Shown here: positions 52,807 to 63,499 of the stretch, piece by piece
Layout: every line of letters starts with the position of its first letter
How positions within the stretch are numbered: position 1 is the stretch's first letter
Source: Roseomonas fluvialis
GTDB lineage: Bacteria; Pseudomonadota; Alphaproteobacteria; Acetobacterales; Acetobacteraceae
Assembly: GCF_022846615.1 (NCBI RefSeq)
Contig: NZ_AP025637.1
Span: forward strand, 4,179,001 to 4,243,000
Reading direction: 5' to 3'
Length of the DNA: 64,000 bases
Notes under the pieces: generated by a model
What the model saw: the letters and a program-made list of their open reading frames with translations, nothing else
Databases searched by the model: none
Told to the model about the DNA's origin: nothing
Program-made: the position numbers and the translations under genes

Positions 52807-54318
52807 ATGCACGCAGCACGCAGCATGGGCATGAAGGCGACGATGCTCGCGACAGTGGCGGGGCTCGCCCTGGCCGGGCCGGTCGCCGCACAGCCCAAGC
52901 CGGGCACCCAGGCGGCGCCCACGCAGGCGTTGCCCACCGCCAAGCCGCCGCCGCTCGGCGCGCCGCAGCAGGCGCAGCCGGCCCGGCCGGCCACCCCGCC
53001 GCCGGGCCAGCCCGCGCCGCTCCACCCGCCGATCATGCCGCCGGCCGCCCAGGCGGTGCCTGCCAACGAGCCCGCCGCGGTCACGCGGCTGCGCAGCCTG
53101 CTGGGCGCCAATGTCCGGCTCTCCTATGCCAGCGCCCAGGCGCTCGATTCCGCCGGCGAACAGGTGCGCCTGACCGGCGTCGTGCTCGAACAGCCCGGCA
53201 AGCGCGCCACCGCCGATGAGGTCACGCTGAACGGCCTGCGCCCCGATGGCGTGGCCGAGGCGGTGATCCGCGGCCTCGCGACCGAGGAAAGCGGCACGCA
53301 GGTCCGCGTCGGCCTGCTCCGCCTGGCCGGACTGACCGTGCCGCGCGGCGCCGGCGGCCCGCCCCGGCCGGAGGATGTGCGGCTCGACGGGCTGCGGCTC
53401 GAGGGGCTGGAGACCTCCGGCGGGGCGACCATGCGCCTTGCGTCCCTGACCTTCGAGAACTGGGTGGCGGGCCAGCCGGCGCGCTTCGGGATGGAGGGGC
53501 TCGACGTCTCGCGGATCGACGGCGGCGGCGTGGTCGATGCCGTGCGCATCGCACGCTTCGCCTTCAGCGGCGTCGACATCGCGAGCACCCTGGGCGCCGT
53601 GATGCGCCAGGAACGGCCGCGATCGCTGGTCGGGCGCGCCTCTGTCGAGATGGACGGGCTGGAACTCGCCGGCGGCGGCCGCCCGGTCGGCCGCATGACC
53701 GAGATGCGCATCGGCGCCGACGTGACCAACCCCGACGGGTCGGGCACCGGCACCCTCGCCTTCCGCGGTATCCGCGTGGAGGCCACGCCGATGATCGCTG
53801 CCTGGCTGACGCGCTTCGGCTACCAGGCGATCGACGCCGACATCACCTCCAGCTCCGCCTATGAGGGCGCATCGGGGCGGATCGAGGTGCGTGACATCTC
53901 GCTGGCGGTGCGCGAGGCCGGCACGCTGTCGCTCGCGCTCGCGATGGATGGCCTGACGCAGGAGAGGATGCAGGCGGCCGACTTCTCCGCCACGCGGCTG
54001 ATCTCCTTCGGGCTGCGCTATGCCGATGCGTCGCTGTTCGGCCGCTTCATCGCCGCGCAGTCGCGCGAGACCCGCACGCCCGAGCCGCAGCTGCGCGAAC
54101 AGCTGGCCGCCATGGCAGGCGGCGCGCTGTCCCAGCCGGGCGCAGCGGCGCTCGACCCGATCCGCGACGTGGTGCAGCGCTTCATCCGCGGCCAGGCGCG
54201 CACCATCGAGATCCGCGCCAATCCACCGCGCCCGCTCGGCATGGCGGATATCCAGGGTCCGCCGCCCGGCCCGGCGGAGGCCCAGCGGCTGTTCGGGATC
54301 ACCGCCACGGCGCAGTGA
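52807..54318 (+). CDS. large exported hypothetical protein
   Basis: A 503-aa protein with a signal peptide (MGMKATMLATVAGLALAGPV). After a Pro-rich linker, the mature part is a long chain of alternating strands with recurring words (VTLNGLRPDGVAEAVIRGLA, VRLDGLRLEGLE, MDGLELAGGGRPVGRMTEMR), resembling the strand-rich repeats of AsmA-type envelope proteins. No catalytic motif is seen. It probably acts in the periplasm or at the inner membrane; the function is unknown. Confidence 0.7.
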   Translation: MHAARSMGMKATMLATVAGLALAGPVAAQPKPGTQAAPTQALPTAKPPPLGAPQQAQPARPATPPPGQPAPLHPPIMPPAAQAVPANEPAAVTRLRSLLGANVRLSYASAQALDSAGEQVRLTGVVLEQPGKRATADEVTLNGLRPDGVAEAVIRGLATEESGTQVRVGLLRLAGLTVPRGAGGPPRPEDVRLDGLRLEGLETSGGATMRLASLTFENWVAGQPARFGMEGLDVSRIDGGGVVDAVRIARFAFSGVDIASTLGAVMRQERPRSLVGRASVEMDGLELAGGGRPVGRMTEMRIGADVTNPDGSGTGTLAFRGIRVEATPMIAAWLTRFGYQAIDADITSSSAYEGASGRIEVRDISLAVREAGTLSLALAMDGLTQERMQAADFSATRLISFGLRYADASLFGRFIAAQSRETRTPEPQLREQLAAMAGGALSQPGAAALDPIRDVVQRFIRGQARTIEIRANPPRPLGMADIQGPPPGPAEAQRLFGITATAQ

Positions 54319-54337
54319 CCCGGGGGCGGTCCGTGCC

Positions 54338-55432
54338 GTGCTGACCGCGTTCCGGCTGCTGTTGCGCCGGCGTCGCTGGCGGCACGGGCGGCCGCGACTG
54401 CGCCGGCCAATGATGTGGCTGGCGGCAATGGTTGCGCTGTTCGTCGCCGCCATGGCCGCCTTCGAGGAGATGGCGCCGCAGGACAGCCTGTGGCTCGCGG
54501 TCGTGACCCTGACCACGGTCGGCTATGGCGACATCACGCCCAGGACCGGCATCGGCCGGGTCGCGACCGTGCTGCTGCTGCTGGTCGGTGGCGTCTTCGT
54601 CGTGGCGAAGGTTGCGTCGGACTGGTTCGACTGGCGCGAGGACGTGCGCGCGCGCAAGCGATCGGGATCCTGGAGGTGGGGCATGGAAGGCCATGTGCTG
54701 GTGATCGGCACGCCGGAGGGCGATGCCGTGCGGTTCTTCCACGGACTGGTGCGGCAACTGCGCGGCACGCCGGATTACCGGGAGGCGCCGGTGCTGCTGC
54801 TGACCCGCGCCTTTGCCGCGGGACCCGACGGCCTGCCGCAGATGCTGTGCGACGAGGACCTGGTGCATGTGAACGGCGCGCCGACCGACGAGGACGCGCT
54901 GCGCATGGCGGATGCGCAGCACGCCGCCGCGGTGATTGTGCTGGCCGAGCGCGAGGATGACGCGGTGAGCGATGCCATCTCGGCCGATGTCGTCGCGCGG
55001 GTGCGCGCCATGGCGGCCGGCGCGCCGCCGGTGGTGGTCACGGAATGCGTCGATGACCGCAACCGGGTCAGGCTGCTCGCGGCCGGCGCTTCGGCCGCGG
55101 TCCGTCCGCTGCGCAGCTACCCCGAGATGCTGGCCCGCGCCCTGGTGGCACCAGGCGCGGAGCGGCTGCTCGAGGACCTGTTCTCCTCCGAAGGCAACGA
55201 GTTGTTCCGGATCGACCTGCCAACGCCGTATCGCGGCACCTGGGCGCGCGTCGCCGGGCTGCTGCTGGAGCAGGGGCTCGGCACGGCCATCGCCTACAGC
55301 CCGCCGGGCGGCGAGGTCAGGCTGAACCCGGCCGGCGACCCGGCGATCGAGGCGCAGGCGGTCTATGTCATCCTGCGCGCGGAGCAGAAGGCCGGCGCGA
55401 AGGACCTGGCGGCGCTGCTCGCGCGGGGCTGA
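54338..55432 (+). CDS. two-TM potassium channel with RCK-like domain
   Basis: A 364-aa channel of the KcsA/MthK type. TM1 is MMWLAAMVALFVAAMAAFEE, the filter is TLTTVGYGDITP, TM2 is RVATVLLLLVGGVFVVAKVA. The cytoplasmic part (MEGHVLVIGTPEGDAVRFFH, AAVIVLAEREDDAVSDAISA) is an RCK/TrkA-N-like gating domain with a Rossmann start. GTG 54338 was used; it follows GGGGGCGG. Ion selectivity follows from TVGYGD. Confidence 0.88.
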   Translation: MLTAFRLLLRRRRWRHGRPRLRRPMMWLAAMVALFVAAMAAFEEMAPQDSLWLAVVTLTTVGYGDITPRTGIGRVATVLLLLVGGVFVVAKVASDWFDWREDVRARKRSGSWRWGMEGHVLVIGTPEGDAVRFFHGLVRQLRGTPDYREAPVLLLTRAFAAGPDGLPQMLCDEDLVHVNGAPTDEDALRMADAQHAAAVIVLAEREDDAVSDAISADVVARVRAMAAGAPPVVVTECVDDRNRVRLLAAGASAAVRPLRSYPEMLARALVAPGAERLLEDLFSSEGNELFRIDLPTPYRGTWARVAGLLLEQGLGTAIAYSPPGGEVRLNPAGDPAIEAQAVYVILRAEQKAGAKDLAALLARG

Positions 55433-55441
55433 TGCCGGCGT

Positions 55442-55894
55442 TCAGCCATCCCGCGCGCGGTCGAGCCGCGTGCGGATGGCGCGCAGGCCCGGCAGCAGCG
55501 CATCGCAGGTGCCGGCGGGCAGGTCGGCCAGCAGGGGGGCCAGGGCATCGGTGGCGCTGGCCACCGCCGCGGCGCGGCGCGCGCGGCCCGCTTCGGTGAG
55601 GAACACGCGCTTGCCGCGACCATCCTCGGGGTCGGGCTCGACCCGGATCAGCCCGCGATCCTCGAGCCGCTGCATGGTGTTCGTGATGGCGCCCTTGGCG
55701 AGTTGCAGCGCGCTCGCGATCCGCGCCGGCGGCGTGCCGTCGCCCACGCGGACGAGGTGGTTCAGCAGGATGAAGTGGGACAGCAGCAGCCCGTCCGCCT
55801 GCGCCGCGTCGAAGCGGTTGCGGGCGAGCTGCTCGATGATCCCGACCTCGTTCAACAGGGCGAACAGGGGCGGGTCCTGGGGTGCTGCCGTCAT
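55442..55894 (-). CDS. MarR-family transcriptional regulator
   Basis: A 150-aa winged-helix regulator: ASALQLAKGAITNTMQRLED is the recognition helix and GLIRVEPDPEDGRGKRVFLT the wing. MarR proteins repress their own operon and release DNA on ligand binding. ATG 55894 overlaps the stop of the nitroreductase gene (55891-55893), so both are one operon. Two palindromes at 57050 and 57071 are its probable operators. Confidence 0.88.
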   Translation of the reverse strand: MTAAPQDPPLFALLNEVGIIEQLARNRFDAAQADGLLLSHFILLNHLVRVGDGTPPARIASALQLAKGAITNTMQRLEDRGLIRVEPDPEDGRGKRVFLTEAGRARRAAAVASATDALAPLLADLPAGTCDALLPGLRAIRTRLDRARDG

Positions 55895-57033
55895 GCCCCC
55901 AGGATACGCGATTCGGCGGGCCAGCGCGGGGTGGGGCGCGGCGCGCGCGCGCCGTCGGGCAGGTGGCCGATGCGGCCCATCATGTGCACGCGGGATCCGG
56001 CCGGACCCGGCATCAGGGCCTGCGCCTCGGCGAAAGGCCCCGCCATCTCGGGATATTCCTGCAGCGCCTGGCTGACCGGGTGCAGGGCCAGGCCAAGCCC
56101 GGTTGCCGCCAGGTTCAGCCGCAGCCATTCCGCCCCCGCCGCCAGCGCGGCCGTGCGCGTCGCCGCGCCATTGAGCCAGACATGGGCGGTGGTGGCCGCC
56201 AGCATCGGGCGATAGCGATTGAACATCTCCCGGTAGCCGGGGGCGCCGGGGGTGGCGAAGCCCTCGCGCGTCAGCACGCCACGGGCGATCAGGTCATCGA
56301 GGCCTGGGCCACCGACGCTGATGCCGTCCGGCTGCGCGGCGATGGCGGGCGACCCCAGGCGCATCAGGTTGATGGTTTCCATATGCGCGGCGGGGGTCTC
56401 GGCTTCGATCACCCAGGCGCGCCAGGTGAGGTCGCGCAGGGCGGCGACGCGCGCGGAGTCGGTCGTGCCGCCGAAGCCCCCGCCGGTGGCGGCGGCGAGG
56501 GTCGCCATCTGCGCCTGCGTCACGGTGCGCGCGGTGTCGAACGGCACCTTTGCGCTGCGCCGGGCCGGCGCATGGGCGAACAACGGGTCGGGCGTGGCCG
56601 CACCCGGCAGCGGGACGAAGCGCGCGATGGGCCGCGCATCGAGCCGCGGGCCAGGTTCGCCCTCGGGCAAGGCCTCGATGCGCAGAGCCTGACCCTGCTG
56701 CGCGGCCGCCATGCGGAACAGTTCGGCGAAGCAGCCCAGGCCGATGGTGATCTGCCGGTCGAAGGGGTCGGTCGCCGGCAGCCGGCGATCGAGGTCGCAG
56801 CGCAGCAGCGCCGACCCATCGGCCTGCAGGTCGAGGATCCAGGGCTGGCGGTTGTGTGGGTTGGGGGCCAGCACCGCCCAGAAGGCCGCGCGCACGCGCC
56901 AGTCCGGGTGCGCGGCGGCGGGGGCTGCGGCCCAGGGGGCGACGGGGTCTGCGCTGGCGGCACGCAGCGTGCGGCCCTGCAGCGCAAGGAAGGCACCGGC
57001 GGCGCCGGCGAGGAGGATGCGTCGGGTGGACAT
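55891..57033 (-). CDS. exported nitroreductase/Acg-family FMN oxidoreductase
   Basis: A 380-aa flavoprotein of the Acg-type nitroreductase family. The N-terminus (MSTRRILLAGAAGAFLALQG) is a Tat-like signal. The FMN-binding signature is LAPNPHNRQPWILDLQADGS; later family words are ITIGLGCFAELFRMAAAQQG and AGAEWLRLNLAATGLGLALH. It probably reduces quinones or nitro compounds in the periplasm. It is controlled together with the MarR gene downstream. Confidence 0.82.
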   Translation of the reverse strand: MSTRRILLAGAAGAFLALQGRTLRAASADPVAPWAAAPAAAHPDWRVRAAFWAVLAPNPHNRQPWILDLQADGSALLRCDLDRRLPATDPFDRQITIGLGCFAELFRMAAAQQGQALRIEALPEGEPGPRLDARPIARFVPLPGAATPDPLFAHAPARRSAKVPFDTARTVTQAQMATLAAATGGGFGGTTDSARVAALRDLTWRAWVIEAETPAAHMETINLMRLGSPAIAAQPDGISVGGPGLDDLIARGVLTREGFATPGAPGYREMFNRYRPMLAATTAHVWLNGAATRTAALAAGAEWLRLNLAATGLGLALHPVSQALQEYPEMAGPFAEAQALMPGPAGSRVHMMGRIGHLPDGARAPRPTPRWPAESRILGA

Positions 57034-57049
57034 GGGGATCTGCCTTTCG

Positions 57050-57082
57050 TTCAACGTAGAACTATTTACCTTCAACGTTGAA
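57050..57082 (-). promoter_or_regulatory. paired TTCAACGTxGAA palindromes, probable MarR operators
   Basis: TTCAACGTAGAA (57050-57061) and the perfect palindrome TTCAACGTTGAA (57071-57082) lie 21 bp apart, two helix turns, immediately upstream of the nitroreductase start at 57033. Spacing and symmetry fit two MarR dimers on one face. Operator identity is inferred. Confidence 0.65.
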
Positions 57083-57124
57083 CTAACTGCAAGCAAAAAG
57101 GCTGCGCCCCTCCCGGGCGCTTTT

Positions 57125-59398
<2,274 letters not shown>

Positions 59399-59562
59399 GA
59401 ACGGCACCTCCGCCACACAGGGTAGAGGCTTTCGCGCCGGTGCGTCAGGGCCACCGGCCGCCGGGGGCGGTTTCCCCATCCGTCGCCCCGGCCTATCCTG
59501 GCATCGCAGGTCGAGGGCCCCGCGCGCGGCGGGGCGATGGGTCGGGGAGCAGCGGCGTCCGG

Positions 59563-60999
59563 ATGGACGGCAGGCGACGGGTCGCAGACATCCTCCGCAC
59601 CTACCTGGCCCGCGAGCGCATCTCGCGGGACGAATTCGCGCATCGCACGCGGCTCGGCCGCTCGACCGTCGACAAGCTGCTGGTCGGGCTGTTCTCCGAC
59701 CGCACGCTGGCGGTCGTCGAGGCGACCACCGGCCTCGTGCTGCATGACAAGGTCGCGGCCCCCGCGCTGCCCGACGCGCCACCCGGCACGATCGCCACAG
59801 GCGCGGCGGAGGACGCAGCGCCCTCCATCGCCGTGCTGCCCTTCACCTTCATGGGCGAGGCCGCCGGCCAGGACTGGCTGGCCGATGGCATCACCGAGGA
59901 CATCATCACCGACCTCGCCCGGCTGCGCTGGCTGTTCGTGATCGCGCGCAATTCGACCTTCACCTACAAGGGCCGCGCGGTGGACGTGCGCGAGGTCGCG
60001 CGCGACCTCGGCGTGCGCTACGTGCTGGAAGGCAGCGTGCGCGTGGCCGGCGGGCGCATACGCGTCACCGGACAGTTGATCGACGCCGCCACAGGCCGGC
60101 ACATCTGGGCTGAACGCTACGATCGCGAGATGGCCGACATCTTCGCCGTGCAGGACGAGATCACGCGCCATGTCGTCGCGGCGATCGAGCCGCATCTGTA
60201 TGCCGAGGAAGGCTTCCGCGCCGCCGCCCGGCCGACCGCGAACCTCTCGGCCTGGGGCCTCGCGGTGCGCGCCATGGGGCTGATCAGCAAGGTCGGCCGC
60301 GCGCAGAACCAGGAAGCGCGCCGCCTGCTCGAGGCCGCCCTCGAGCTCGAGCCAGGCTATGCGCGGGCACAGGCGCTGCTGGCCTGGGCCGGCTGGTGGG
60401 CGGCCTTGTGCTACTGGTGGCCGGACAATGCCGAGGGCTACCGCCAGGCGGCACGCCACGCGGCCGTGGCCGTGGCGCACGATGCCGCCGAACCCTGGGC
60501 GCGCATGACGCACGGCATCTGCCTCTCCTCGGCGCGCCAGCACGAGTCCGGATTGGTGGAACTGCGCGCGGCACTCGACCTCAACCCCTGCTTTGCGCTG
60601 GGGCGCACGCTGCATGGCTGGGGCCTGCTGCGCGCCGGCCGCATGGAGGAAGCGATCGCCGAGACGGGCCTCGCGCTGCGCATGAGCCCGATGGACAGCT
60701 TCGCGGGCATCTACACCGCGATCCACGGTCTCTCGCTGCTCGGCGCGCGGCGCTTCGACGAAGCGCTGCCGCACCTGCGCGCCTCCGTCGCCGCCTTCGC
60801 CGAGTATCTCGGGCACTACAACACGCTGATCTCTTGCTGCGGGCATCTCGGCCGCATCGAGGAAGCGCAGGACTACATCGCCGCGCGCAACCGGATGGGC
60901 CCGCCGATCCGCGTCGGGCTGCTGCGCCGCAACCTCGCGGGCTTCGCCCATGCCGAGGTCTTCGTCGAGGGCCTGGTCAAGGCCGGCGTGCCGGAGTGA
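59563..60999 (+). CDS. HTH-TolB-TPR regulator-like protein
   Basis: A 478-aa cytoplasmic protein. Residues 5-60 form a helix-turn-helix (ISRDEFAHRTRLGRSTVDKL). Residues 90-210 carry the TolB-like domain found in adenylate-cyclase-type regulators (SIAVLPFTFMGEAAGQDWLA DGITEDIITDLARLRWLFVI, ARDLGVRYVLEGSVRVAGGR). The rest is a row of TPR repeats (ARRLLEAALELEPGYARAQA). No cyclase domain follows. GGGGAGCAG precedes ATG 59563. Confidence 0.82.
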   Translation: MDGRRRVADILRTYLARERISRDEFAHRTRLGRSTVDKLLVGLFSDRTLAVVEATTGLVLHDKVAAPALPDAPPGTIATGAAEDAAPSIAVLPFTFMGEAAGQDWLADGITEDIITDLARLRWLFVIARNSTFTYKGRAVDVREVARDLGVRYVLEGSVRVAGGRIRVTGQLIDAATGRHIWAERYDREMADIFAVQDEITRHVVAAIEPHLYAEEGFRAAARPTANLSAWGLAVRAMGLISKVGRAQNQEARRLLEAALELEPGYARAQALLAWAGWWAALCYWWPDNAEGYRQAARHAAVAVAHDAAEPWARMTHGICLSSARQHESGLVELRAALDLNPCFALGRTLHGWGLLRAGRMEEAIAETGLALRMSPMDSFAGIYTAIHGLSLLGARRFDEALPHLRASVAAFAEYLGHYNTLISCCGHLGRIEEAQDYIAARNRMGPPIRVGLLRRNLAGFAHAEVFVEGLVKAGVPE

Positions 61000-61014
61000 G
61001 CCGCCGCATGGCGG

Positions 61015-61030
61015 TGTGACGCGGATCACC
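61015..61030. promoter_or_regulatory. near-perfect CRP/FNR-type site upstream of the cytochrome gene
   Basis: TGTGA-CGCGGA-TCACC differs from the TGTGA-N6-TCACA consensus by one base. It lies 116 bases before the cytochrome gene at 61146 and is followed by direct repeats (61043-61084). Oxygen or carbon control of the cytochrome gene is a reasonable guess. Confidence 0.4.
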
Positions 61031-61042
61031 GGCGGGAAGGAT

Positions 61043-61084
61043 TCCGGAAAGCTCCGGAAAGCTCCGGCGATGGCTCCGGAAAGC
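61043..61084. repeat. TCCGGAAAGC direct repeats
   Basis: Three full copies of TCCGGAAAGC (61043, 61053 and 61075) and one partial copy (61063) lie 60-100 bases before the cytochrome start. Each contains the palindromic TCCGGA. Iterated short sites suggest binding of a regulator in the leader of that gene. Confidence 0.7.
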
Positions 61085-61145
61085 GGCGGCGGCGAATGTG
61101 GCGCCATCCCGCGGCGAGGTCGCCCGGGCATCGAGGACCGCCGCC

Positions 61146-61673
61146 ATGACCACCATCGCTTCCCGCGGCCTGCGCGCCGCCGCCATGATCGCCTCCCTCG
61201 CCGCCGCGCCCGCGCTGGCGCAACAGGCTGCGCCGTCGGGCCCGAACGCGCGCGGCGAATACCTCTCGCGCATCATGGATTGCGGCGGCTGCCACACCGG
61301 CGGCGCGCTGGCCGGCCGGCCCGACCCGCGGCTGCACCTGGCGGGCTCGGGCATCGGCTTCGGCATCCCCGAGGTCGGGGTCTTCTATCCGCCCAACCTG
61401 ACGCCGGACCGCGAGACCGGGCTCGGTACCTGGAGCGAAGCGGACATCGTGCGCGCCGTGCGCACCGGCGTGCGGCCGGACGGGCGCGTGCTGGCGCCGG
61501 TGATGCCCTGGCATTCCTACGCCGCGCTCACCGACGCCGATGCCCGGGCGCTGGCGCGCTACCTGCGCGCCCTGCCGCCGGTGCGCAACCCGACCCCGGC
61601 CATGGTCGGCGCCACCGAGACGCCCACGGCGCCCTACCTCACGGTCGTCGTGCCCGGCGCGCCGGCGCGCTGA
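61146..61673 (+). CDS. c-type cytochrome (monohaem)
   Basis: A 175-aa exported cytochrome. The signal peptide is RGLRAAAMIASLAAAPALAQ. One haem site, MDCGGCHTGG, and a probable Met ligand in LAPVMPWHSYAALTD are seen. The pattern (GEYLSRIMDCGGCHT, FYPPNLTPDRETGLG, LARYLRALPPVRN) is that of subunits of alcohol or sugar dehydrogenases and gluconate-type dehydrogenases in acetic acid bacteria. No dehydrogenase gene is adjacent. GTG/ATG options upstream were not used. Confidence 0.88.
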   Translation: MTTIASRGLRAAAMIASLAAAPALAQQAAPSGPNARGEYLSRIMDCGGCHTGGALAGRPDPRLHLAGSGIGFGIPEVGVFYPPNLTPDRETGLGTWSEADIVRAVRTGVRPDGRVLAPVMPWHSYAALTDADARALARYLRALPPVRNPTPAMVGATETPTAPYLTVVVPGAPAR

Positions 61674-61758
61674 CAGCCACCACCTGCGCGCCGGCCGTCG
61701 CGACGTGCGGCGCGCGGTCGGCGCCATGACAGCCGCACCCATGCCGAGGACACGCCCC

Positions 61759-62505
61759 ATGCCGATCATCAACGACAACTGGCTTGCGCCGAGCCGCGAC
61801 GACGTGTTCGGCCCGATGCCGGCGCCGAAGCGCCCGGCCTCCTTCGACCTGTACGGGCCGGTCCACAAGGGGCTGCGCCTGGCGCTGTGCGGGCTGCTGA
61901 CGCGGCTCGGCGCGCAGGACTGGACGGAAGCCGCGAGCACGGCCGCGCTGCTGGATGCGATGCGCGGGCAGCTCGAGATCTCGGCGGCGCATCTGCGCCA
62001 CGAGGAGGAGCACATCCACCGCCTGCTCGACACGCGCCTGCCCGAAGGCGCGGTGCGCCCGCGCCACCAGCACGAGGCGCATGACGCCGCCTTCGCGGAC
62101 CTGGCGCTGATGATCGAGACCATCGCCGCCGCGCCCGGCGCCGAGCGCCCGCCGCTCGGCCGCCGTCTCTATCTCCGCTTCAGCACCTTCGTGGCCGAGG
62201 ATTTCGAGCACATGGCCGAAGAGGAGCAGGCGGTGCAGCCGATGCTCCAGGCGCTGCTGAGCGATGCGGAGATGCGGGCGATCGAGGCCGGCATCCTGGC
62301 CGCGATCCCGCCCGCCCGCGCGCAGGATTTCCTGCGGCTGATGCTGCCGGCGATGAGCCCGCCCGAACGCGCCGCCCTGGTTGCGGGCGCCAGGGCCAAT
62401 GCGCCGGACGACACGGCGGTGGCGATGATCGAGGGGTCGGCGATGGTCAGCCTCGCGCCCGCCGACTGGCACGACCTGCAGATGCGCCTGGCCCTGGCCG
62501 CCTGA
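61759..62505 (+). CDS. hemerythrin HHE-domain protein
   Basis: A 248-aa cytoplasmic protein with the HHE cation-binding fold: HKGLRLALCGLLTRLGAQDW, AAHLRHEEEHIHRLLDTRLP, RPRHQHEAHDAAFADLA and STFVAEDFEHMAEEEQAVQP provide His and Glu for a di-iron site. The C-terminal half is helical. Binding of oxygen or nitric oxide is typical of the family. It follows the cytochrome gene on the same strand. Confidence 0.8.
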   Translation: MPIINDNWLAPSRDDVFGPMPAPKRPASFDLYGPVHKGLRLALCGLLTRLGAQDWTEAASTAALLDAMRGQLEISAAHLRHEEEHIHRLLDTRLPEGAVRPRHQHEAHDAAFADLALMIETIAAAPGAERPPLGRRLYLRFSTFVAEDFEHMAEEEQAVQPMLQALLSDAEMRAIEAGILAAIPPARAQDFLRLMLPAMSPPERAALVAGARANAPDDTAVAMIEGSAMVSLAPADWHDLQMRLALAA

Positions 62506-62668
62506 GCCCTCCGACCTGTCGGCCCGAGGCCCTGCCTCGGGCCGCGAGCGCATAGCGCGACCGCGCGCACGCTGCCCGCTGCCCGCTGCCGCCAGGGCGG
62601 CAGTGCACGACGCGAAGGCAAGCCGGCCGGATGGCCCGCGCCCGCCGTCTGAGGAATCAGAAAAAAAC

Positions 62669-62754
62669 TGGTGCGGTCGAGAAGATTCGAACTTCCACAG
62701 GGTTTCCCCTACCAGCACCTCAAGCTGGCGCGTCTACCATTCCGCCACGACCGC
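62669..62754 (-). tRNA. tRNA-Leu (anticodon GAG)
   Basis: An 86-base class II tRNA with CCA encoded (TGG at 62669-62671 on the plus strand). The acceptor stem is GCGGTCG/CGACCGC, and the anticodon stem-loop is CCAGC-TTGAGGT-GCTGG giving anticodon GAG. A long variable arm follows (TAGGGGAAACCCTG). The T-loop is TTCGAAT. No integrase is near this gene in the window. Confidence 0.95.
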
Positions 62755-62784
62755 AAACCGGGTAGAGGGCGCGGCGTATAACCC

Positions 62785-63444
62785 ATGAGCGCCCCGCCAT
62801 CAACTGAGCCGCCGGAGTGGATCATCTCCGACGGCCGCACCCCCTATGCCGAGGCCCTGGCCGCGATGGAGGCGCATGTCGGCGCCATCCGCGCGGGCGG
62901 CGCGCGCGAACGCATCTGGCTGGTCGAACACGACCCGACCTACACCGCCGGGACCTCCGCAAGGCCCCAGGACCTGCACGATGCCCGCTTCCCGGTGTTC
63001 AACGCCGGGCGCGGCGGGCAATGGACCTATCACGGGCCGGGGCAGCGCACGGGATACGTGATGCTGGACCTCAACCAGGCGCATGGGTCCGTGCCGGCGC
63101 GTGATGTCCGGGCCTATGTCCATGGTCTCGAGGAATGGCTGATCCGCACACTGGCTCGCTTCAACATCCGCGCCGAACGGCGGGCGGGCCGCGTCGGGCT
63201 GTGGGTGCCAGACCGGGCCGGCGGGGAGAACAAGATCGCCGCGATCGGCGTACGCGTAACGCGTTGGGTGACCTGGCACGGCGTGGCACTGAACGTCGAG
63301 CCGGACCTGTCGCATTTCGGCGGGATCGTGCCCTGCGGCGTGGCGGAGCACGGCGTGACCAGCATCGCGGCGCAGGGGGTGATGGCGACGATGGACGAAG
63401 CCGATGCGGCGCTGCGGGGGGCCTGGGGCGAGGTGTTTGGGTAA
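62785..63444 (+). CDS. lipB: lipoyl(octanoyl) transferase
   Basis: Transfers octanoyl groups from acyl carrier protein to lipoyl domains. Diagnostic parts are [20 protein letters not shown], the catalytic Lys in [20 protein letters not shown] and the catalytic Cys in FGGIVPCGV. Length 219 aa is normal. A rho-independent terminator follows at 63461. Confidence 0.96.
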   Translation: MSAPPSTEPPEWIISDGRTPYAEALAAMEAHVGAIRAGGARERIWLVEHDPTYTAGTSARPQDLHDARFPVFNAGRGGQWTYHGPGQRTGYVMLDLNQAHGSVPARDVRAYVHGLEEWLIRTLARFNIRAERRAGRVGLWVPDRAGGENKIAAIGVRVTRWVTWHGVALNVEPDLSHFGGIVPCGVAEHGVTSIAAQGVMATMDEADAALRGAWGEVFG

Positions 63445-63460
63445 GGGGCGGTGGAAGGTC

Positions 63461-63499
63461 AGGGGGAGGGAACTCCCCCTGAAACCCCCTCCTTTTTTT
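63461..63499 (+). terminator. rho-independent-type terminator after lipB
   Basis: AGGGGGAG-GGAA-CTCCCCCT (63461-63480) is a perfect 8-bp stem, with a run of seven T at 63493-63499 twelve bases on. It lies 17 bases after the lipB stop. Confidence 0.7.
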
